Source of the DNA: Tabrizicola piscis
GTDB taxonomy: Bacteria > Pseudomonadota > Alphaproteobacteria > Rhodobacterales > Rhodobacteraceae
Assembly: GCF_003940805.1 (NCBI RefSeq)
Contig: NZ_CP034328.1
Span: forward strand, 1,780,001 to 1,844,000
Reading direction: 5' to 3'
DNA: 64,000 nucleotides
Shown here: one piece after another, positions 40,088 through 49,725 of the stretch
Numbering within the stretch: the first letter of the stretch is position 1
How the letters are laid out: every line of letters starts with the position of its first letter
Translations under genes and position numbers: made by a program
The notes under the pieces: generated by a model
The model's input: only the letters and a program-made list of their open reading frames with translations
Told to the model about the DNA's origin: nothing
The model's database searches: none

Positions 40088-41065
40088 ATGTTGCCTTCCT
40101 TTGCTTCGCGCCGCCGCTTTGCCGATCTTTCCGAACAAGAGATTCTGGCCCTTGCCATCTCGTCCGAAGAAGACGACGCACAGATCTACCGCAGTTATGC
40201 CGAACGCTTGCGGGGGGATTTCCCGGCATCCGCTGCGGTTTTCGACGGCATGGCGAAGGAAGAGGACCAGCACCGCCAGCGCCTGATTGATCTGCATCGC
40301 AGCCGGTTTGGCGAGGTGATCCCCCTGATCCGGCGCGAACATGTGGCGGGCTTTTACGCGCGCCGTCCGGTCTGGCTGGCAAAAACGCTGTCGCTGGAAA
40401 CGATCCGGGGCGAAGCGCAGGCCATGGAACATGCCGCACAGGATTTCTACACCCGCGCGGCGGCGCGCACCCAGGACGCGGCCACGCGCCGCCTTCTGGG
40501 CGATCTGGCCGCAGCCGAAGCCGGGCATGAACGCCACGCCGAGGGGTTGGCCGACCAGCATCTGTCTGCCGATGCGCGAGACACGGAAGACCAGACCGCC
40601 AAACGCCAGTTCATCCTGACCTGGGTCCAGCCCGGGTTGGCCGGGTTGATGGATGGCTCTGTGTCGACCCTGGCCCCGATTTTCGCCACCGCCTTCGCCA
40701 CGCAGGACACCTGGACGACGTTCCTTGTGGGGTCGGCGGCCTCGGTCGGGGCGGGCATCTCCATGGGGTTCACCGAAGCCGCACATGACGATGGCGTACT
40801 GTCCGGGCGCGGCAGTCCGTGGAAGCGGGGGCTGGCGTCAGGGGTGATGACGACATTGGGCGGCATGGGGCATGCCCTGCCCTACCTGATCCCCGACTTC
40901 TGGACGGCCACGACGATTGCCATGGTGGTGGTCTTCGTTGAGCTTTGGGCCATCGCCTGGATCCAGAACCGCTATATGGAGACGCCGTTCCTGAGGGCGG
41001 CCTTGCAGGTGGTGGTCGGGGGTGCTTTGGTCTTTGCCGCAGGGGCGTTGATCGGGGGCGGATGA
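40088..41065 (+). CDS. mbfA: Membrane-bound ferritin/iron exporter MbfA (Er-VIT1 family)
   Basis: A 325-residue protein with an N-terminal rubrerythrin-like ferritin domain (EEDDAQIYRSY, EEDQHRQRLID, AMEHAAQDFY, AEAGHERHAEG: the two helix pairs carrying diiron Glu/His ligands) and a C-terminal VIT1-like membrane domain beginning VQPGLAGLMDGSVSTLAP with several helices to the end. It exports Fe(II) when iron is in excess. The ATG gives MLPSFASRRRF; the upstream frame has no family match. A nitroreductase overlaps its stop by 4 bases. Upstream are an Irr-like box and TetR-type palindromes. Confidence 0.93.
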   Translation: MLPSFASRRRFADLSEQEILALAISSEEDDAQIYRSYAERLRGDFPASAAVFDGMAKEEDQHRQRLIDLHRSRFGEVIPLIRREHVAGFYARRPVWLAKTLSLETIRGEAQAMEHAAQDFYTRAAARTQDAATRRLLGDLAAAEAGHERHAEGLADQHLSADARDTEDQTAKRQFILTWVQPGLAGLMDGSVSTLAPIFATAFATQDTWTTFLVGSAASVGAGISMGFTEAAHDDGVLSGRGSPWKRGLASGVMTTLGGMGHALPYLIPDFWTATTIAMVVVFVELWAIAWIQNRYMETPFLRAALQVVVGGALVFAAGALIGGG

Positions 41066-41760
41066 TGTATCGCAAGGGTGAGGTGACGTATCAGGCTTTG
41101 CCCCTGCCAGACCGTGTGCAACTGGACGAAACGGCCTCGCTTGCCGCCGCCGAGGGGTTTCTTGCCTATATGAAAAAGCGCCATTCGGTGCGCGACTACG
41201 CCCCGCGTCCGGTGCCGCAAGCGGTGATCGCGGCCTGCATTGCGGCGGCTGGCACCGCGCCATCGGGGGCGAACCACCAACCGTGGCATTTCGTGGCCAT
41301 AGCCGATCCGGCGATGAAGGCGCGTATCCGTGACGGAGCCGAGGAGGAAGAGCGCGCCTTCTATTCTGGCGGGGCGGGCGATGAATGGCTGGCGGCGCTG
41401 GAGCCGATCGGGACCGGCGTGTCGAAGCCCCACCTGACCGATGCACCCTGGCTTATCGTGGTCTTCGCCCAACGTTACGGGGTGACCCAGGACGGCACGC
41501 GGTACAAGAATTACTATGTGCCGGAAAGCGTGGGCATTGCGACAGGGTTGCTGATTGCCGCCATCCACCACGCCGGGCTGGTCTGCCTGGAACACACCCC
41601 GAACCCGATGAAATTCCTTGGCCCCCTGTGCGGCAGGCCCGATCATGAAAAGCCGGTGATGATCCTGCCGGTGGGCTATCCGGCCGACACTGCAACCGTC
41701 CCCGCGATTGCCAAGCGCAAGAAGCCGCTGCAGGAAATCCTCACCGTCTTTAGCGGCTGA
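41062..41760 (+). CDS. Nitroreductase-family protein
   Basis: A 232-residue FMN-dependent oxidoreductase: RHSVRDYAPRPVP near residue 37 (the R-S-x-R-x-F/Y flavin phosphate signature), GTAPSGANHQPWHFVAI, and the C-terminal GLICLEHTPNPMKFL-like and ILPVGYPAD segments. This branch includes iodotyrosine-deiodinase-like enzymes (LTHTPNPM motif). It starts with ATG in an ATGA overlap with the mbfA stop, so the two are coupled; a link to iron or flavin redox is only suggestive. Confidence 0.92.
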   Translation: MMYRKGEVTYQALPLPDRVQLDETASLAAAEGFLAYMKKRHSVRDYAPRPVPQAVIAACIAAAGTAPSGANHQPWHFVAIADPAMKARIRDGAEEEERAFYSGGAGDEWLAALEPIGTGVSKPHLTDAPWLIVVFAQRYGVTQDGTRYKNYYVPESVGIATGLLIAAIHHAGLVCLEHTPNPMKFLGPLCGRPDHEKPVMILPVGYPADTATVPAIAKRKKPLQEILTVFSG

Positions 41761-41778
41761 CCCCCGCGCGGATGCAGG

Positions 41779-42774
41779 TCAGCGCAGGGCGGCCAGACGC
41801 CGGGGCACGACGATGGCCTGATCGCTGGCGTCTTCCTCAGCTTCATACGCGGCGTCGTCGTTGGCTTCTTTCGGCGGCACGCTGACCAGCGAAAACGGCT
41901 CGGCGACGACGGTCGTCAAGCGTTTGGGTCTGGTGACGGTCATTGCGGGTCGGGCGGGGCGCATTTCGCGGGGGCGGACGCTGGCGTCGTTGACCTTGAT
42001 GATGGTGAAGCTGATGTTGTCCTGGTCAGGATCGTCCAGCCGGGTGAGTTCTTCCAAGAGACGCTCGGCAATCTCGGTCGAGCGTTTCTTGCTGTATTTG
42101 CCCACCAGCTTTTCGATCTGGGCGTTGGTCAGGAACTGCAGCCCGTCCGAGGCGCAGATCACGATGTCGCCCGCCTGCAGCTCCACCGGCTTGACCGGGC
42201 AGTCCACCTTCGGGATCCGCGTGCCCATCAGGACCGAGATCAGGCAGTTGCGGTCCGGGTGGTTCGCCGCAACCTCGGCATCCATCAGGCCCGACTTCAC
42301 CATGAAGTCGATCTGCGGCGCCATCGAATGGTCCTCGTTCAGCTGGCTCAGCTTGCCATTGCGGAACAGAAACAGTGGCGAATCGCCGACCGATATCCAC
42401 CACAGCCGGTTCTCCACCAGCGCGGGCACCACCAGCGTGGCCCCCATCCCGTCCGTCTCCGGGTGGGTGCGCGTGTGCTGGCGCAGCGTGTCATTGGCCA
42501 GTTCTGCCACCCCGCGCAGGATTTCCGGCGCGCGGGATTCGAACGCCTGAACATCGGCGAAGTGGAACTTCAGTTCCGAATAAACCTCGGTCAGCACGAT
42601 CTTCGAGGCCACGTCGCCCGCCGCATGGCCACCCATGCCATCGGCCAGCACCACAAAGCCCGCCTCCGAGCCAACCGGGAAATCGGCAGTGATCGCGTCT
42701 TCCTGATAGTCGCGCGCGCCCTGGCTTATGCCGGAAGCCACGTCATAGCGCGGCTCACGCGATCGCCATATCAT
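41779..42774 (-). CDS. PP2C-family protein serine/threonine phosphatase
   Basis: A 331-residue Mg/Mn-dependent phosphatase. The PP2C signatures are visible in order: SGISQGARDYQEDAI (motif with the first Asp of the metal centre), VVLADGMGGHAAGD, VSVGDS-like WWISVGDSPLFLFR, ICASDGLQFLT and DDPDQDNISF. A positively charged C-terminal tail follows. It overlaps the FHA gene by 20 bases and, with the kinase next to it, completes a kinase/phosphatase/phosphopeptide-reader set as seen with type VI secretion and other signalling loci; no secretion genes are nearby. Confidence 0.94.
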   Translation of the reverse strand: MIWRSREPRYDVASGISQGARDYQEDAITADFPVGSEAGFVVLADGMGGHAAGDVASKIVLTEVYSELKFHFADVQAFESRAPEILRGVAELANDTLRQHTRTHPETDGMGATLVVPALVENRLWWISVGDSPLFLFRNGKLSQLNEDHSMAPQIDFMVKSGLMDAEVAANHPDRNCLISVLMGTRIPKVDCPVKPVELQAGDIVICASDGLQFLTNAQIEKLVGKYSKKRSTEIAERLLEELTRLDDPDQDNISFTIIKVNDASVRPREMRPARPAMTVTRPKRLTTVVAEPFSLVSVPPKEANDDAAYEAEEDASDQAIVVPRRLAALR

Positions 42775-43615
42775 GCCCGTCTCCCCCGGCCTCGGCCGCC
42801 GACCAGTTGAACGCGGGCGTGCAGAGCACCTTCAGCAAAAGCGTCGTCTCGCCAATCTGGATCTCGTCACCGTCGACCAGGGGTTCGGTCGACAAGAGGG
42901 GCTTGCCGTTCAGCCGGACAAGGTTCGACTTGCCGCCATGGCCGACATGAAACTGATGCGTGGCCGCGTCATAGGCAATCGCCGCGTGGTTCTGCCGCGA
43001 AATCGCCATGTCGCCAAAATCCAGCGCAACCGTCTGGTCCGTCCCGCGGCCAATCTGCGACACGCCTTGCGCCAGCGAGAAGGCGGCACCCTTGCCCGGG
43101 CCGCCCTTGACGATCAGCCAACCGGCCGGGAACATCACATGCCCCATGCCGGGGGCGGCGGGGACGCCGGTGATTGCGGGTTTTTCCGGGTCTTCGAACA
43201 GCGGCACGACCGACGCGGGCTGCAGTTCAAAGCCCAGGATGCGCGTCCGGGTGCGCGTCGGACGGCGACGCTCAGGCTCAGCCGATGGAGCTTCGGGTGC
43301 GGCCGACACCGTGCGGGCGGGGGCGGCGGCGCCTTCGTCCAGATCCCAGATGTTGACGGCAGGGCCCTTGGCGCCATCTGGCAACGGCACCTTGGACTTG
43401 ACCACCCGGCTGGGCCGGGCGGCGGGCAGGTCTGATTCGGGTTCGGGTGTCGCAGCAGGCGGCGGCGGTGCGGCGGCAGCCAATGCTTCACGCAGGCGCT
43501 TGACCTCAAGTTCGGCCAGAGCGGCCATTACGGGGTCTGGGCCGACTTCGACCGGGGCAGCAGGCTTTGCCGGTTCCTCGGCGTCCCTGCCAAAGATTGA
43601 GCGAAGAAACTTCAC
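42755..43615 (-). CDS. FHA-domain protein
   Basis: A 286-residue protein. The first 140 residues are low-complexity Ala/Pro/Glu with basic patches. The C-terminal FHA domain has ..GVSQIGRGTDQTV (G-R), ISRQNHAAIAY (S-x-x-H) and GKSNLVRLNGKPL (N-G), the phosphothreonine-binding pattern. It is positioned between the phosphatase and kinase genes, suggesting it reads the kinase product. The N-terminal segment MKFLRSIFGRDAEE is basic-hydrophobic and might associate with membrane. Confidence 0.92.
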   Translation of the reverse strand: MKFLRSIFGRDAEEPAKPAAPVEVGPDPVMAALAELEVKRLREALAAAAPPPPAATPEPESDLPAARPSRVVKSKVPLPDGAKGPAVNIWDLDEGAAAPARTVSAAPEAPSAEPERRRPTRTRTRILGFELQPASVVPLFEDPEKPAITGVPAAPGMGHVMFPAGWLIVKGGPGKGAAFSLAQGVSQIGRGTDQTVALDFGDMAISRQNHAAIAYDAATHQFHVGHGGKSNLVRLNGKPLLSTEPLVDGDEIQIGETTLLLKVLCTPAFNWSAAEAGGDGHDMAIA

Positions 43616-43656
43616 GTCTTTCTCTCCAGATCCTGTTGTGTCTGCTTCACCGGCTG

Positions 43657-45447
43657 TCAGTCTGTGCCGGGAAGCGTGAATGATCCAACGGCGATACCGT
43701 CTATACGTTGAACGGCAAAACCGTAAGTTGCAACGTTGTTTGCCGCCTCCCGCAGCAGTATTTCCTGAAGTGCGGTACTGGTGCCCAGTGTTTCACCCGT
43801 GGCGGCATAGGCCAGCAGAACATCACCCAGCCGCAAGGCGGACTTGGCGGTTGCTGGCAGGCCTGCCACGACAGTGCGGGTCCCCGTCGGCGTTTCTTCC
43901 ATCTCGAAGATCAGGCCGTTGCCAAGCTTCAACTGGTCGACCACCGCAAGGTCGGCCATCTTGCGGACGATGTCGCCACCGGGGCCGTCTTCGTAGCCGA
44001 AGATCACTTTTGCATCTGTCAGGGTGGCCAAATCCAACCCTTCGGCCATCAGACCGGGAATGGATGCCCCATCCTGAACCGGTTTGCCGTTCACCTCGAC
44101 AATGCGCTGGCCGGGCTGAACCCAGTCGGGCGACCATGGCAGGCGTGCATCAACCCGCGCCGGATCGGCAGGATCGGGGTGGTAGGGCAGCCGGACAACG
44201 CGCTGCTGCGCGAAAGGTTCGGGTGCTGGTGCGGTTGCGCCGGCCACGGCCATTGCGGTGGCACTGTGCGTGACGCCAAGACGCTGCCAGAGGTCGGCAG
44301 GCACCGACATCACGCCGGCAAGCAGCAGTGCCCCGGCAAGCGCCGGCACCAACGCGGCCCGCAGCAAGGCCCCCCGCGGACGCATCACCACGGCTGCGGC
44401 AGGCTGCGATTGGACCCGCCCCTGGATCAAACGCGGCGCAGGCGAGGTTGCCGAGGCGGCCGCAGGCTTGGCGACAGCTGCCCCGTCGACCGACGCGACC
44501 GGCGCAGCCCCGCGTGCCATGGCCTGCCATTCCGCCACCGATTGCAGCCGGTCCTTTGGAAAGATCGACATCGCCTTGTCGATGGCGGCCAGAAAGGCCT
44601 GCGGATAGCCCTTCACCCGCCCGACCAATGGCCGCTGGGGATCAGCCTCGCGGTTCGCGATGGCCGACAGACGTTCTTGCGAGGTCCTTGGCGCCTCACC
44701 CGAGATCAGGTGGCAGAAGCTGGCGGCCAGGGCGTAAAGATCGCTGCAGGGTGCCTGCTTGCTGCCGCTGATGTAGAATTCCTGCGGCGAATAGCCGTCT
44801 TTCACGACCCGCAGCCCCGACAGCGCGCGGCTTTTCCGGGTGACATCCTTGCGGGCGGCACCAAAGTCGATCAGCACGGGTTCGCCCGTGGCGCGGCACA
44901 GCAGGATGTTGTCGGGCGAGATGTCGCGGTGCAGGAAGCCCTGCGCATGCACATAGCCCAAAGCATCCAGCATCTTGTTCAGGCACAGGATGATCTGGTC
45001 GGGCGTCAGTCTTGGCGCCGTGCCTTCGACGGTTTCCAGAAGGTCAGGCCCTTCGACAAGGTCCATCGCCATGTAGGCGGTTTCGTTGTCCTGAAAGACC
45101 TGGTGCACCTTGACGATATTCGGGTGATCCAGCTTCGACAGGTTCAGCGCTTCTTGCAGGAAAAGTGCGACGATCGACCGAAACTCATCCTGGCGCTGCC
45201 GCGATCTTGCGGCCACGACGGTATCGGTCCGGCGGCAGAAGGCACTGGGGAAGCATTCCTTGACCACAACGCGCCGCTGCAGCGAATCCCGGGCGATGTA
45301 AGTGATGCCGAAACCGCCCGCATTCAGGAAGGATTCGATCTCGAACTGCCCGTAAAGCAGCTTTGTTCCGACCTTCAGCTCGTCGGCGAAAGTTTCGATG
45401 CCGACATCATCCATTTTCAGCGCAGCGGATGCCATCATTGTTCCCAT
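43657..45447 (-). CDS. Membrane-spanning serine/threonine protein kinase with PDZ-like periplasmic tail
   Basis: A 596-residue protein using the ATG at 45447. Kinase landmarks: glycine loop LNAGGFGITY (41-50), Lys63 in VVVKECFP, HRD at 173-175 in HRDISPDNIL, DFG at 194-196 in LIDFGAARK, and a GYSPQEFY activation segment. A juxtamembrane Ala/Pro/Arg linker leads to one helix (ALVPALAGALLLAGVMSV, about 370). The outer part has RLPYHPDPADP and GQRIVEVNGKPVQDG, a PDZ-like stretch. An 80-codon N-terminal extension in the same frame is unlike the family. It pairs with the FHA and PP2C genes downstream. Confidence 0.93.
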   Translation of the reverse strand: MGTMMASAALKMDDVGIETFADELKVGTKLLYGQFEIESFLNAGGFGITYIARDSLQRRVVVKECFPSAFCRRTDTVVAARSRQRQDEFRSIVALFLQEALNLSKLDHPNIVKVHQVFQDNETAYMAMDLVEGPDLLETVEGTAPRLTPDQIILCLNKMLDALGYVHAQGFLHRDISPDNILLCRATGEPVLIDFGAARKDVTRKSRALSGLRVVKDGYSPQEFYISGSKQAPCSDLYALAASFCHLISGEAPRTSQERLSAIANREADPQRPLVGRVKGYPQAFLAAIDKAMSIFPKDRLQSVAEWQAMARGAAPVASVDGAAVAKPAAASATSPAPRLIQGRVQSQPAAAVVMRPRGALLRAALVPALAGALLLAGVMSVPADLWQRLGVTHSATAMAVAGATAPAPEPFAQQRVVRLPYHPDPADPARVDARLPWSPDWVQPGQRIVEVNGKPVQDGASIPGLMAEGLDLATLTDAKVIFGYEDGPGGDIVRKMADLAVVDQLKLGNGLIFEMEETPTGTRTVVAGLPATAKSALRLGDVLLAYAATGETLGTSTALQEILLREAANNVATYGFAVQRIDGIAVGSFTLPGTD

Positions 45448-45909
45448 CTCCGCATCTCCACCTTGCCCCCAAGGAATGCGGCTTGTCTTCGTTATACCTT
45501 TTGAGTTGGGCCAAATCGTGATGTCGCTTCGTTCCATTTTCGCCACATTTCCGCCCGGAGCTCGCACATGAAGGTTTGGGCTTAACACCTGCAAAAAACA
45601 GCATTTCTGTCGTTGAGGGGGCCAAAGCTGCAAAACCGGGCATTTGCGGCGGCTTTGGCAACAATCCTTGGAACGGAACCCTGCCAAGCTTTTGCCACAT
45701 CCCGATGGGCCCGCCGAGGTGGCTTCAGACGTCGCAAGGCCTTGGCGTCAACCGATTCTCCGACCGCAGAACAGGGTCACGGCCCACCGCCAGCGCCCTT
45801 GCCCAGGGCGTTCCGCAATGCCCCGAGACAGGGCCCCGTGACAGGCGTTCTGGCCACATTTCCGGCCCGCGGCCTTGCCCTTTTGCCACCCGCATGACAC
45901 CACGGCACG
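45448..45909. other. Intergenic stretch between the kinase and AEC genes
   Basis: This 462-bp divergent gap should hold promoters for both neighbours, but no convincing -35/-10 pair, operator dyad or terminator is visible. The kinase frame stays open through half of it without family similarity. I see no gene here. Confidence 0.6.
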
Positions 45910-46839
45910 ATGCTGGAGATCTTCCTCAAGACCTTGCCGTTCTTTGCCGTCATCGGACTGGGCTACCTGTCCGGGCGGGCGCGATTTTTCACGGAAGAAG
46001 CCACAGCCTACCTGACCCGCTTCGTCTTCTACTTTGCCCTGTCCGCGATGCTGTTCGGCTTTGCCGCCAACCTTGACGTGGCTGAAATCTTCAGCTGGCC
46101 CTTCGTCTTTGCCTATCTGCTGGGGACCACGACGATCTGGCTCTTGGTGGCGGCGGTCGCGCTGTATCGCGGCACCGGCAAGGAAGAGGCGGTGTTCGAG
46201 GCCCATACTGGCGTGATCGGCAATGTCGGCTTCCTTGGCATCCCGATGCTGGCCCTGCTTTTGGGGCCAGCGGCGGTAGGGCCGGTCCTGCTGGTTCTGG
46301 CGGTGGACCTGATCGTCTTCTCGTCAATCCTGACCATGGTGATCACCGGCCTGCGCGCCGGGCGGGTCAGTCTGGCCACCTTTGGCGTTCTGGGGATGGG
46401 GTTGGCGAGGAACCCGATGATCGTTTCGGTGGTGCTTGGCATCCTCTGGGGGTCCACCGGGTTCAGCTTGCCCGCCCCAGTGAATGAGTTTCTGACCCTG
46501 CTGGGCGCTGCCGCGACGCCCTGCGCGCTGTTTGCCATCGGGGCATCCTTGGCCGGACGCAGCGCCGAGCGGCTTCAGGTGGCGGCATGGCTGTCGTTCT
46601 CGAAGCTGGTGATGCACCCGCTTGCGGTCGCGGCCGCCTGCTGGTTGTTTGGCGTCACGGGCTATGCCGCTGGCGTCATGATCGCCGCATCCGCCCTGCC
46701 TGTGGCGGGCAATGTCTTCATTCTGGCGCAGCACTACCGCGTTGCGCCGCAACGTGTTTCCACAGCGATCCTTTTGTCGACGGCAGCTTCGGTGCTGACC
46801 GTGACGGGTGTGATCGCACTGGTCAGTCAGGGGGGGTGA
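45910..46839 (+). CDS. AEC-family (auxin efflux carrier-like) transporter
   Basis: A 309-residue inner-membrane protein with about ten hydrophobic segments. The family hallmarks include LGYLSGRARFFTEEATAYLTRFVFY at the start, VIGNVGFLGIPML in the middle (the N-x-G-F/Y-x-G-I/P-x crossover helix) and ASALPVAGNVFILA near the C-terminus. Members export malonate, malate or other organic anions; substrate unknown. It precedes fghA by 3 bases. Confidence 0.92.
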   Translation: MLEIFLKTLPFFAVIGLGYLSGRARFFTEEATAYLTRFVFYFALSAMLFGFAANLDVAEIFSWPFVFAYLLGTTTIWLLVAAVALYRGTGKEEAVFEAHTGVIGNVGFLGIPMLALLLGPAAVGPVLLVLAVDLIVFSSILTMVITGLRAGRVSLATFGVLGMGLARNPMIVSVVLGILWGSTGFSLPAPVNEFLTLLGAAATPCALFAIGASLAGRSAERLQVAAWLSFSKLVMHPLAVAAACWLFGVTGYAAGVMIAASALPVAGNVFILAQHYRVAPQRVSTAILLSTAASVLTVTGVIALVSQGG

Positions 46840-46842
46840 TCC

Positions 46843-47673
46843 ATGAAAACCTTGTCAGAGAATCGGGCCTTCGGTGGCGTGCAGGGGGTCTATTCCCATC
46901 GGTCGTCGGCCTGCGCCTGCGACATGACCTTTGGCCTCTTCCTGCCCGCGCAGGCCGAGGACGGGCCGGTGCCACTGCTGTGGTTCCTGTCGGGCCTGAC
47001 CTGCACCCATGAAAACGCGATGGTAAAGGCCGGCGCACAACGCTGGGCCGCCGAGGCGGGGATTGCCTTGGTCTTTCCAGACACCTCACCCCGAGGCGAG
47101 GGGGTGGCGAATGACCCCGACTTTGCCCTTGGTCAGGGTGCCGGCTTCTATGTTAACGCCACGCAAGCGCCGTGGAGCCCGCATTTCCGGATGTGGGACT
47201 ATGTGACTGACGAGCTGCCGCGCCTTCTGTTCAACGCCTTTCCCCTGGCCGAAGACGTGCAGGGAATCACCGGCCATTCCATGGGCGGCCATGGCGCGCT
47301 GACCATCGCGATGAGCTTTCCGGGACGGTTCCGGTCGGTCTCGGCCTTCGCTCCGATCTGCAACCCTGTGGCGAGTGACTGGGGCCGCTTGCAATTCTCC
47401 GCCTATCTGGGAAATGATGAAACGACATGGGTTGCACATGATGCCACACTTCTGACAAAGAAACGCGGCTTTGACGGGCCAATGCTGGTGGACCAAGGGA
47501 CGGCGGACCAGTTTCTGGACAAGCTGCGACCCGAGGCTCTGGCCGAGGCGATGGCTGCCGCGCGTCAGGGGGGCACATTCAGGATGCAGAAGGGCTATGA
47601 TCACAGCTATTTCTTTGTCTCGACCTTCATGGAAGACCATGTGTCATTCCATGCCGAAGCCTTCATGGCTTAA
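46843..47673 (+). CDS. fghA: S-formylglutathione hydrolase
   Basis: A 276-residue esterase D/FGH-type serine hydrolase, the second step of glutathione-dependent formaldehyde detoxification. Marks: FLSGLTCTHENAM near residue 45, GHSMGGHGAL nucleophile elbow near 148, and the closing GYDHSYFFVSTFMEDH with catalytic His. The length fits (about 275-285). No formaldehyde dehydrogenase gene is adjacent. A CAP-domain gene starts inside its end (23-base overlap). Confidence 0.96.
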   Translation: MKTLSENRAFGGVQGVYSHRSSACACDMTFGLFLPAQAEDGPVPLLWFLSGLTCTHENAMVKAGAQRWAAEAGIALVFPDTSPRGEGVANDPDFALGQGAGFYVNATQAPWSPHFRMWDYVTDELPRLLFNAFPLAEDVQGITGHSMGGHGALTIAMSFPGRFRSVSAFAPICNPVASDWGRLQFSAYLGNDETTWVAHDATLLTKKRGFDGPMLVDQGTADQFLDKLRPEALAEAMAAARQGGTFRMQKGYDHSYFFVSTFMEDHVSFHAEAFMA

Positions 47674-48205
47674 CGCGCTTGCGGTCACGCTGGCGCTGAC
47701 GATCGGCCAGTTTCCGGCGGCCCCCGCCATGGCCAACTCCACCGATGTGGTAATCGATGCAAGCTCGTCATCCGTGGCGAGCGCGTCGTCCATGGCTACG
47801 GCCAAGGAAGTCCTTGGAATCCTGAACGCGGCGCGGTCAAAGGCAGGGTGCGGGCCGCTCAAGATCAACAACAAGCTGATGGCCGCGGCGAAGACGCATG
47901 CGACCAACATGGCGCAGAAGGATTTCTTCGGCCATGCGAACCGCGACGGCAGCAAGTTTTCCAAGCGTGTCAAGCGGCAGGGCTACAAGTACCGCATGGT
48001 CGCCGAGAATATCGCGGCCGGGCAAGCCAGCGCCAGACAGGCCGCCAATGCGTGGCTGAGCAGCGCTGGGCACCGCCGCAATATCCTGAACTGCAAGCTC
48101 AAGGAAACCGGGGTGGCGGTGGCTTATCAGGCCAATGACAAGCCGATCATGGGCAACAGCAAGCCGTTCTACTACTATTGGGTGCAGGTTTTCGCCTCTC
48201 CATGA
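47651..48205 (+). CDS. Secreted CAP/SCP-domain protein
   Basis: A 184-residue predicted secreted protein: signal peptide at the start ([19 protein letters not shown], cleavage after APAMA), then a CAP domain with [52 protein letters not shown] and [14 protein letters not shown] (the H..N and H-x-x-N site). The start is inferred from the signal peptide; an earlier ATG 12 bases upstream is possible. It overlaps fghA and the following DUF188 gene. Function unknown, possibly cell-wall associated. Confidence 0.88.
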   Translation: MPKPSWLNALAVTLALTIGQFPAAPAMANSTDVVIDASSSSVASASSMATAKEVLGILNAARSKAGCGPLKINNKLMAAAKTHATNMAQKDFFGHANRDGSKFSKRVKRQGYKYRMVAENIAAGQASARQAANAWLSSAGHRRNILNCKLKETGVAVAYQANDKPIMGNSKPFYYYWVQVFASP

Positions 48206-48642
48206 CGCGGCGAATCTTCATCGATGCCGACGCCTGCCCTGTAAAGGCCGAGGCGGAAAGGGTCGCGACCCGGCATGGCGTGAAGATGGTGCTGGTGTCC
48301 AATGGCGGGATCCGGCCGTCGCAGAACCCGCTTGTCGAAAGCGTGTTTGTCGCCGCTGGCCCCGATGAAGCCGACAAGTGGATCGCAGACGCCTGCGGTC
48401 CCGGCGACGTGGTGGTGACCGGGGACATCCCGCTGGCCGCGAAATGCGTGGCGGCGGGGGCCCGGGTCGTCAAGCACAACGGCGAGGAATTGACGGCGGC
48501 CAACGTCGGCATGGCGCTGGCGACACGGGATCTGATGGCAGACCTGCGGTCGGCAGACCCGTTCCGTCAGGGCGGCGGCAAGATGTTCTCCAAGGCTGAC
48601 CGCAGCCGGTTTCTGGACGTGCTGGACCGGGTGCTGCGCTGA
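48202..48642 (+). CDS. DUF188 (YaiI/YqxD) family protein
   Basis: A 146-residue PIN-like protein. The family's conserved segments are present: [16 protein letters not shown] at the start (with DADACPVK), [44 protein letters not shown] and [19 protein letters not shown]. The ATG overlaps the CAP-domain stop (ATGA). Its role is unknown; PIN-like nuclease activity has been proposed for the family. Confidence 0.94.
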   Translation: MTRRIFIDADACPVKAEAERVATRHGVKMVLVSNGGIRPSQNPLVESVFVAAGPDEADKWIADACGPGDVVVTGDIPLAAKCVAAGARVVKHNGEELTAANVGMALATRDLMADLRSADPFRQGGGKMFSKADRSRFLDVLDRVLR

Positions 48643-48792
48643 GTCATCGTTTGGCGCGATAGCCAGAGAGCGGACGGTCCCTCTGCCAGATGATGTAAAA
48701 TTGTGCAGAACGACGTAGGGGAGGCCCGCCCGCGCCGTACCGATGTCGCAGGCAGGACAGACGGTCCGGCCCAGCCCGGATCATCTGCCGGC

Positions 48793-49725
48793 ATGGCACG
48801 GTCACAGGCCCTGACGGGCATCCTTTTCGCCACCGGCGGCACACTGATCTTTTCGGTCAACGATGTGGCGATCAAGTTCCTGTCGGCGGGCTATGCGCTG
48901 CATCAGGTGATCCTGATTCGCGCCTTTGTGGCGATGGCCTTCATCCTTGCAGTCATCCACCTGTCCGAACGCGGCTGGTCGCAGGTGGCGACAAGCCGCC
49001 CCGGCACGCATCTGTTGCGGGTGCTGATCGTCATGGTGTCAAACGTCACCTTCTTTGTCGGCCTCGCCGCCATGCCCTTGGCCGATGCGGTGGCAGTGGC
49101 TTACGTCAGCCCGCTGGTCGTGACGCTGTTGTCCATCGTCGTGCTGGGGGAAAAGGTCGGGCCGCGGCGGTGGGCGGCGGTGACGCTGGGGATGGTCGGC
49201 GTGATCGTCATGCTGCGGCCCGGCGCGGGGGTCATTCAACCGGCGGCGATTCTCGTGCTGATCTCGGCCGTGCTTTACGCATCCGGCAACCTTCTGGCGC
49301 GTAAGATGGGCGGCACGGAAAGCGCGATGACGCTGTCGTTCTATGTGCAATCGGGTTTCATCGTCATCAGCCTGGCCATGGGGTTGTGGGCGGGTGACGG
49401 GCATCTGGCGACGGATGATCCGCTGTGGGGCTTCCTGTTCCGGCCATGGATCTGGCCGCCACTGGCCGACTGGCCGATTTTCCTGGCCACCGGGCTGTCG
49501 GTGGGGATCGGTGGGCTGATGGTCACCCAAGCCTACCGGACGGCCGAGGCAGGCCTGATCGCGCCGTTCGAATATGTCGGGATGCCGATGGCGATCCTGT
49601 GGGGCGTCATCGTGTTTGGCACATTCCCGGATGCTGTCGCCTGGGTGGGGATTGCGCTGATCTGCGGATCGGGCCTTTATACGCTTTGGCGCGAAACGAT
49701 CATAAGGCGTGAGCATGCAGGTTGA
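48793..49725 (+). CDS. EamA/DMT-superfamily transporter
   Basis: A 310-residue inner-membrane protein with ten predicted helices in two EamA halves: GTLIFSVNDVAIKFLSAGY through VVLGEKVGPRRW, then the repeat from AAILVLISAVLYASGNLL to the end with EAGLIAPFEYVGMPMAILWGV. Most members export amino acids, metabolites or drugs; substrate unknown. The ATG MARSQALTGIL is chosen; the longer frame upstream is not hydrophobic. Confidence 0.9.
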   Translation: MARSQALTGILFATGGTLIFSVNDVAIKFLSAGYALHQVILIRAFVAMAFILAVIHLSERGWSQVATSRPGTHLLRVLIVMVSNVTFFVGLAAMPLADAVAVAYVSPLVVTLLSIVVLGEKVGPRRWAAVTLGMVGVIVMLRPGAGVIQPAAILVLISAVLYASGNLLARKMGGTESAMTLSFYVQSGFIVISLAMGLWAGDGHLATDDPLWGFLFRPWIWPPLADWPIFLATGLSVGIGGLMVTQAYRTAEAGLIAPFEYVGMPMAILWGVIVFGTFPDAVAWVGIALICGSGLYTLWRETIIRREHAG

